Below, piece after piece: positions 60,000 through 64,000 of a DNA stretch of 64,000 nt. Positions within the stretch are counted from its first letter, which is position 1, and each line of letters opens with the position of its first letter. The notes beneath the pieces were generated by a model. The model was given only the letters and a program-made list of their open reading frames with translations. It searched no databases and had not been told where the DNA came from. This stretch comes from Liolophura sinensis (taxonomy: Eukaryota; Mollusca; Polyplacophora; Chitonida; Chitonidae). Where the stretch lies: NCBI RefSeq assembly GCF_032854445.1, contig NC_088302.1, forward strand, positions 52,606,046-52,670,045. Reading direction: 5' to 3'. A program made the position numbers and the translations under genes.

Positions 60000-61200
60000 T
60001 GGTATGACTGAAACCGAGTGTTGCTCCCTCGATCACATTCTGTCCTCTCTTGTAACACGGGCATTGGTCGTTCATAACTTGGTGTCTGCTATGTAAAATT
60101 GTCAGACATATACATGTATATACAGGCGTATACAGTCTGTTTAATGCGTCTGTTGAGGTATATCTGCCTTGCAATCTTAACGATGATGCATATAGCTATC
60201 TAAGGAGCAAAGATGTAGGCTACAGTTTGCGTAACAAAAGATCCATACTGTTGTACTTTTCGTGAAGTAAAGTTAATGAAGTAAGGGTCATCAGACGAAA
60301 ACTGAATCCATAATTTTCAGTTTTCATATAGGCCTACTTACTTCATTTTTTAAACTCTTTCTTTTAAATGTCTACTTTTTTTATTACATTGGATTTAAAT
60401 TCTGTATATGCACCTTTTCCCGCTCAACCAATGATCTGTCTAACATGAATAGTACCAATCACAGGAAAAGTGAAAAAAAACCAAAAAAAAAAAAACAAAT
60501 TAAAATCAAAATTTACATGTCTAGATCTACCAGCCACAGTTGAAAATAGGCCAAATAAAATTCTATGTAACGGTGTCAGTGTTCACTGAAAAACTTTTTA
60601 GTTTTGCATGGTGGTACATTTCCATTAACTGGAACGCTTAAGCATACCTATACTTAACATACGGGTCAATGGTGTTTTGCGTGTTAAATATAGAATACGG
60701 GATATAGCCTGTTACACAGGTAGTTTTGAATGCGTAAGTACATGCAGGCCTATACTGTGAGATAGTCCCCGGCAGGCCCATGTATCGGCCTGCAATTAGT
60801 ATACATAAATACATAGGTCGACCGTGCAAGGAGTGGACATAGGCTGCCCAGGCATGCAGCGGCCAGTAACTGGTTTGACCCTCTTTCTGTCAAACAGGTT
60901 TACAGTTAACTGTTTTGCTTTTGTAGCATTACGACCAGCTGGTTTGCTCTACGCTGACATTGTTTCATTGTCCTTTGATGCTACTACCTTCTGCATACGT
61001 GAACTGGCTTAAGCCGCCCGCAGCTTGACGTTCTCATTTCCGAATAGTCCTTTCGGGCCTCAAACACTGACGTCATATTACCTTAAATATTGTTTACAGA
61101 GAATATAAGTTTATTCGAGACATGTGGCGCGTTTATTCTAATTAATTTATACGAATTACGTCTCCGACAGGTGCTGTAATAACTGACAGACGTTGCAGCG
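60000..61200. other. Intergenic stretch
   Basis: No supported gene. Some A-rich runs (about 60470-60495) and short recurring 'taggcctac' motifs near 59470-59530 and 60330. Confidence 0.35.
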
Positions 61201-61404
61201 AGTTAAAAACGACCACAACCGTTATTTCACTTTGACGCACTCACTGCGCATGTCCGCAGCTTATGATCATATGATAGATCGGCCATTTTTGCAGCGCAGT
61301 TGAGATTTAGCCAGCTTGAGAGGGACTGTTTGTTTATTTTCTGCGAGAAATCAGGGCAAGAAGGTTGAAAAAATACCTTTGCCGAAGACATCAGATTGCC
61401 GAAA

Positions 61405-61465
61405 ATGTTACAAAGACCAATCTTAGCGACTTTAGGCGTTCTGCTGCAAATTTGGATTGCTACGG
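61405..61465 (+). CDS. Signal-peptide first exon of a gene running off the window
   Basis: MLQRPILATLGVLLQIWIAT and one base before gtaagt. An Arg followed by a hydrophobic core of about 13 residues is a typical secretion signal, and the phase 1 end is typical of genes whose next exon is an extracellular domain. The leader upstream (61230-61404) is richer in G+C than its surroundings. No later exon is visible up to 64000. Product unknown; another Ig-type gene is possible by analogy with 41944. Confidence 0.6.
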
Positions 61466-62654
61466 GTAAGTTCACCCTGTTTGTGGCTTCTGTATTATAT
61501 ATCCGCCATGTAGCTCGCCGCCTTTTACGGGGCTTTTCTTCGATCACTTACCTTTAACGTGTGTAGTTATTTTGATTATAAACTGATAACTTTTGCAGAT
61601 CGTTCGATATCATTGGGACCATGATCAGCCAACTATTCACTGTAGTTATCGAGGGGTGGGGGGGGGGGGGGGATAATGCATTATGGTTGAGTAGTACCAG
61701 AGCCCTACGGTTGCCGGCTGGTTCGATGGTTGACAATGACATTGACAGCCTGACACAGACGCAAATCAGCGCACAGTTTTTATTCGAGGGAGATCATATA
61801 AGAATCTGGGTGGATTAACCATAACTGCAACTGTATGTCAGTCAAGTCTGATTAAAAAAAAAAAATATTGATATACATGTAATTTGAGCTTTATTTGCTT
61901 ATTTTAATTCTGGGTGATTCCACATTTTTTGGTCTTTCGGCAAACCACCGTAAAAGGTTGGTCATTCGTTTTATTATATTTCATGGATAATGGTCTTTAC
62001 AGTCACAGATTTAGTTAGTGGTAATTTGTCTAGTTGTTCATGTGTGTCATTTTCTTCAGATAAAAATGGCGTAATTGTCATAACATATTTCATCAGTTCT
62101 TCCAACTGAGTGTTCATATTATTTGCTTAGTGTTAAATGTATTTCTGGTAGTGGCGTGATATCCATTTCATTAGGCCTAACATATGTAAGGTCTTTGCTA
62201 ACTAATGTGTTTTGGCTTGGTATCATCTGTTTCTGAAAAATACTTTGTGTTCACACATGTGGAACAATGGGTTTTACCTATTTAGCACCCATGAAAATGT
62301 ACACATATCAGTTTTTGTGGAGTGATGCTAACAGAACACCTGTCTGGCACAGCTTGTACAAGACAACATGTACTTCAAGTCACAAGTCTACAAAAGACAC
62401 TGATTTGAGTTTCATCAAATGAATCGTGTACATGTATATATTTTAGCAGAATACTCGAATACTTTGCAGTTGGAAGATGTAAAAAAAGAAAAAGATAAAA
62501 AAGCATCTTCCATGCTTTAATTATATGTTACCATTTCACCACAGGAGTAAAACCCTACTTCATATGAATTTGCATGTGTTTATGTGTATGTACATCATCA
62601 TGTATGTGTACAAACTATCATGATCCTCTTCAGGGTTCAAGCTCACATACATGT

Positions 62655-63005
62655 ATACATGCACAGTTGGTAGAGTGTCTGCTTCAGGAGTAGTAGATCC
62701 AGTATCAATCCTGGGTCGAGTCACACCTAAGACTTTAAAGGAGGAATTTGGAACTTCCTCGCTTGGCGTTCAGCATGAAGGGGATAATGCAACGACTGGT
62801 TGACCCGTATCAGTATAATGGCTCGGGCGGGGCGGCTTACTTACCTTTGGTAAGTCATCTCATTGAAGCAGCACTAAATAAAAGACCGGTGGAAATCCGT
62901 CCTACAACAAGGAGGTACATTACATACACCCTAAAGATTCCTTCATTGTCGTCTGACTGAAAAATTGTTGAGCGCGACGTTAAACCTCAAGCACTCATTT
63001 ACTTA
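62655..63005 (+). mobile_element. Second SINE type (tRNA-like head, different tail)
   Basis: Head 'gcacagttggtagagtgtct' with a box B-like 'gtatcaatcctgggtcga' resembles a tRNA. The tail 'gttgagcgcgacgttaaacc' followed by 'tcaagcactcatttactta' differs from the other SINE in this window. No flanking duplication was read. Confidence 0.65.
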
Positions 63006-64000
63006 TGCCCTAAATGACCTCAAAAGAGTATTTTTTGGTGGCAAATAAATGTCATGAGATATTATTTCTATAGGGTAGTTTGACCAGTTATAATCAAGTA
63101 TGTTAGCCGAATCATCTGTGGCCTACACACTGGTTACAAATGTTCAGTCTTCTTTGACACCATGACGCCTGAAGTCTTGACTGAAAATTGATTGAAAATT
63201 GATGTTTTAGAAGTGGTGATTAAACAATTGGGCCCTTGGGATCCATCCATTACTAGTAGCGCCCTAATTAACTGACCCAACACAACCATCAGGTGTTTGC
63301 TGTGACCTACATGCAGAGAATTGTAGCAAGAAGCTGACCTTTTTCTATTTATAAACTTAGGTGCATGGTCGTATTCCCTGATGCTGTCATCTCACTACCA
63401 CAGAGGTCATCATTACTGCTGTCAGTCAGAGATTTAGAACACAATGGCTTTGTCTTCAATTTATAAGTGTAGCCCTTTGGTAACTACTAAAGACATCTAC
63501 ATAGACAAGCATATTGTAAACTGATAAGTTGTATGCCAATACTGTGTACCTGGATAACAGTCAGCATTACTGTTCATGGATTGGTGGTATGACAGGTTAT
63601 GTAATCTTTTGTGGTGTTATTGTTTACAGTAGATATTTTGGTTAAGTTCAAGTGTGTTCTGAAGACTATAGAGTTACATGTAAGCCTGTTGACGTGCAAT
63701 GTGGCAGTTGTTATTTCTACCTGGGCTTTATTGACAGACTTTGCTAAACACATTAGAAAGCTCTAAGTGGATGACCTGTTTTCCACATCTGATTGACTTT
63801 TCCAGACTACACGTCTCCAATCGTGTTTCACAGATCGCTCAAGGCTTGACCGTTTGAATTAAATACCCTGGCTCAAACTTTGTTGAAAGGCAGTGTTTCT
63901 TAAGCCTTTTATTAACTTAATGGTCTGATGACTCTGATCCTAAGACAGTGTTACATGTACTATATCCTTCTGGCCCTGAGGATATTGCATGTAATTTCAA
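63006..64000. other. Intron or flank, nothing identified
   Basis: Probably intron of the gene beginning at 61405. No coding frame or repeat of note. Confidence 0.4.

Overview
This is a eukaryotic genomic window, A+T-rich and intron-rich, almost certainly from a marine lophotrochozoan (a mollusc is most likely). The evidence is the vertebrate-like GNB5 and TTC24 orthologues with many introns, and the many copies of a tRNA-headed SINE whose 3' part ends in a conserved 'gtaaaacaccaatcaaat' stretch plus an AAATAAATA tail. I recall that SINE type from molluscan genomes, so the placement is an inference.

Layout. (1) 1459-14723, plus strand: a TTC24 orthologue that I can chain through 11 coding exons with compatible intron phases (906 aa). 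It has an N-terminal TPR region, then a long acidic low-complexity tail ending in CTVM, a possible prenylation box. (2) 14724-20314: tail-to-tail gap with both 3'UTRs. (3) 20315-31466, minus strand: GNB5, the divergent G-protein beta subunit, complete in 10 coding exons (354 aa). Its last coding exon holds only Val-Trp-Ala-stop. Intron 7 carries a 20 x 120 bp array; each unit is a copy of the 3' splice site plus the first 51 nt of exon 8. (4) 31467-41943: gene-poor DNA with a foldback element, SINE pieces and dense minisatellites (48 bp, ~53 bp and 37 bp units). (5) 41944-55400, plus strand: a partial immunoglobulin-superfamily gene with a signal-peptide exon, a 10.8 kb intron, one one-exon Ig domain and one Ig domain split over two exons, all joined in phase 1. 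A candidate further exon lies at 58400-58673. (6) 61405-61465: a second signal-peptide exon ending in phase 1, probably the start of another secreted or membrane gene that runs off the window.

GNB5 pairs with R7-family RGS proteins in G-protein signalling. TTC24 is a TPR scaffold of unknown role. The Ig gene is probably a cell-surface or secreted recognition protein. Nothing links the three genes functionally; the shared theme is repeat growth inside introns, in two cases right up to a splice acceptor.

The most unusual item is the GNB5 exon 8 splice-acceptor array (22039-24438). Exon coordinates were read by hand from splice consensus, phase and recalled family sequences; no alignment, transcript or database search was run.
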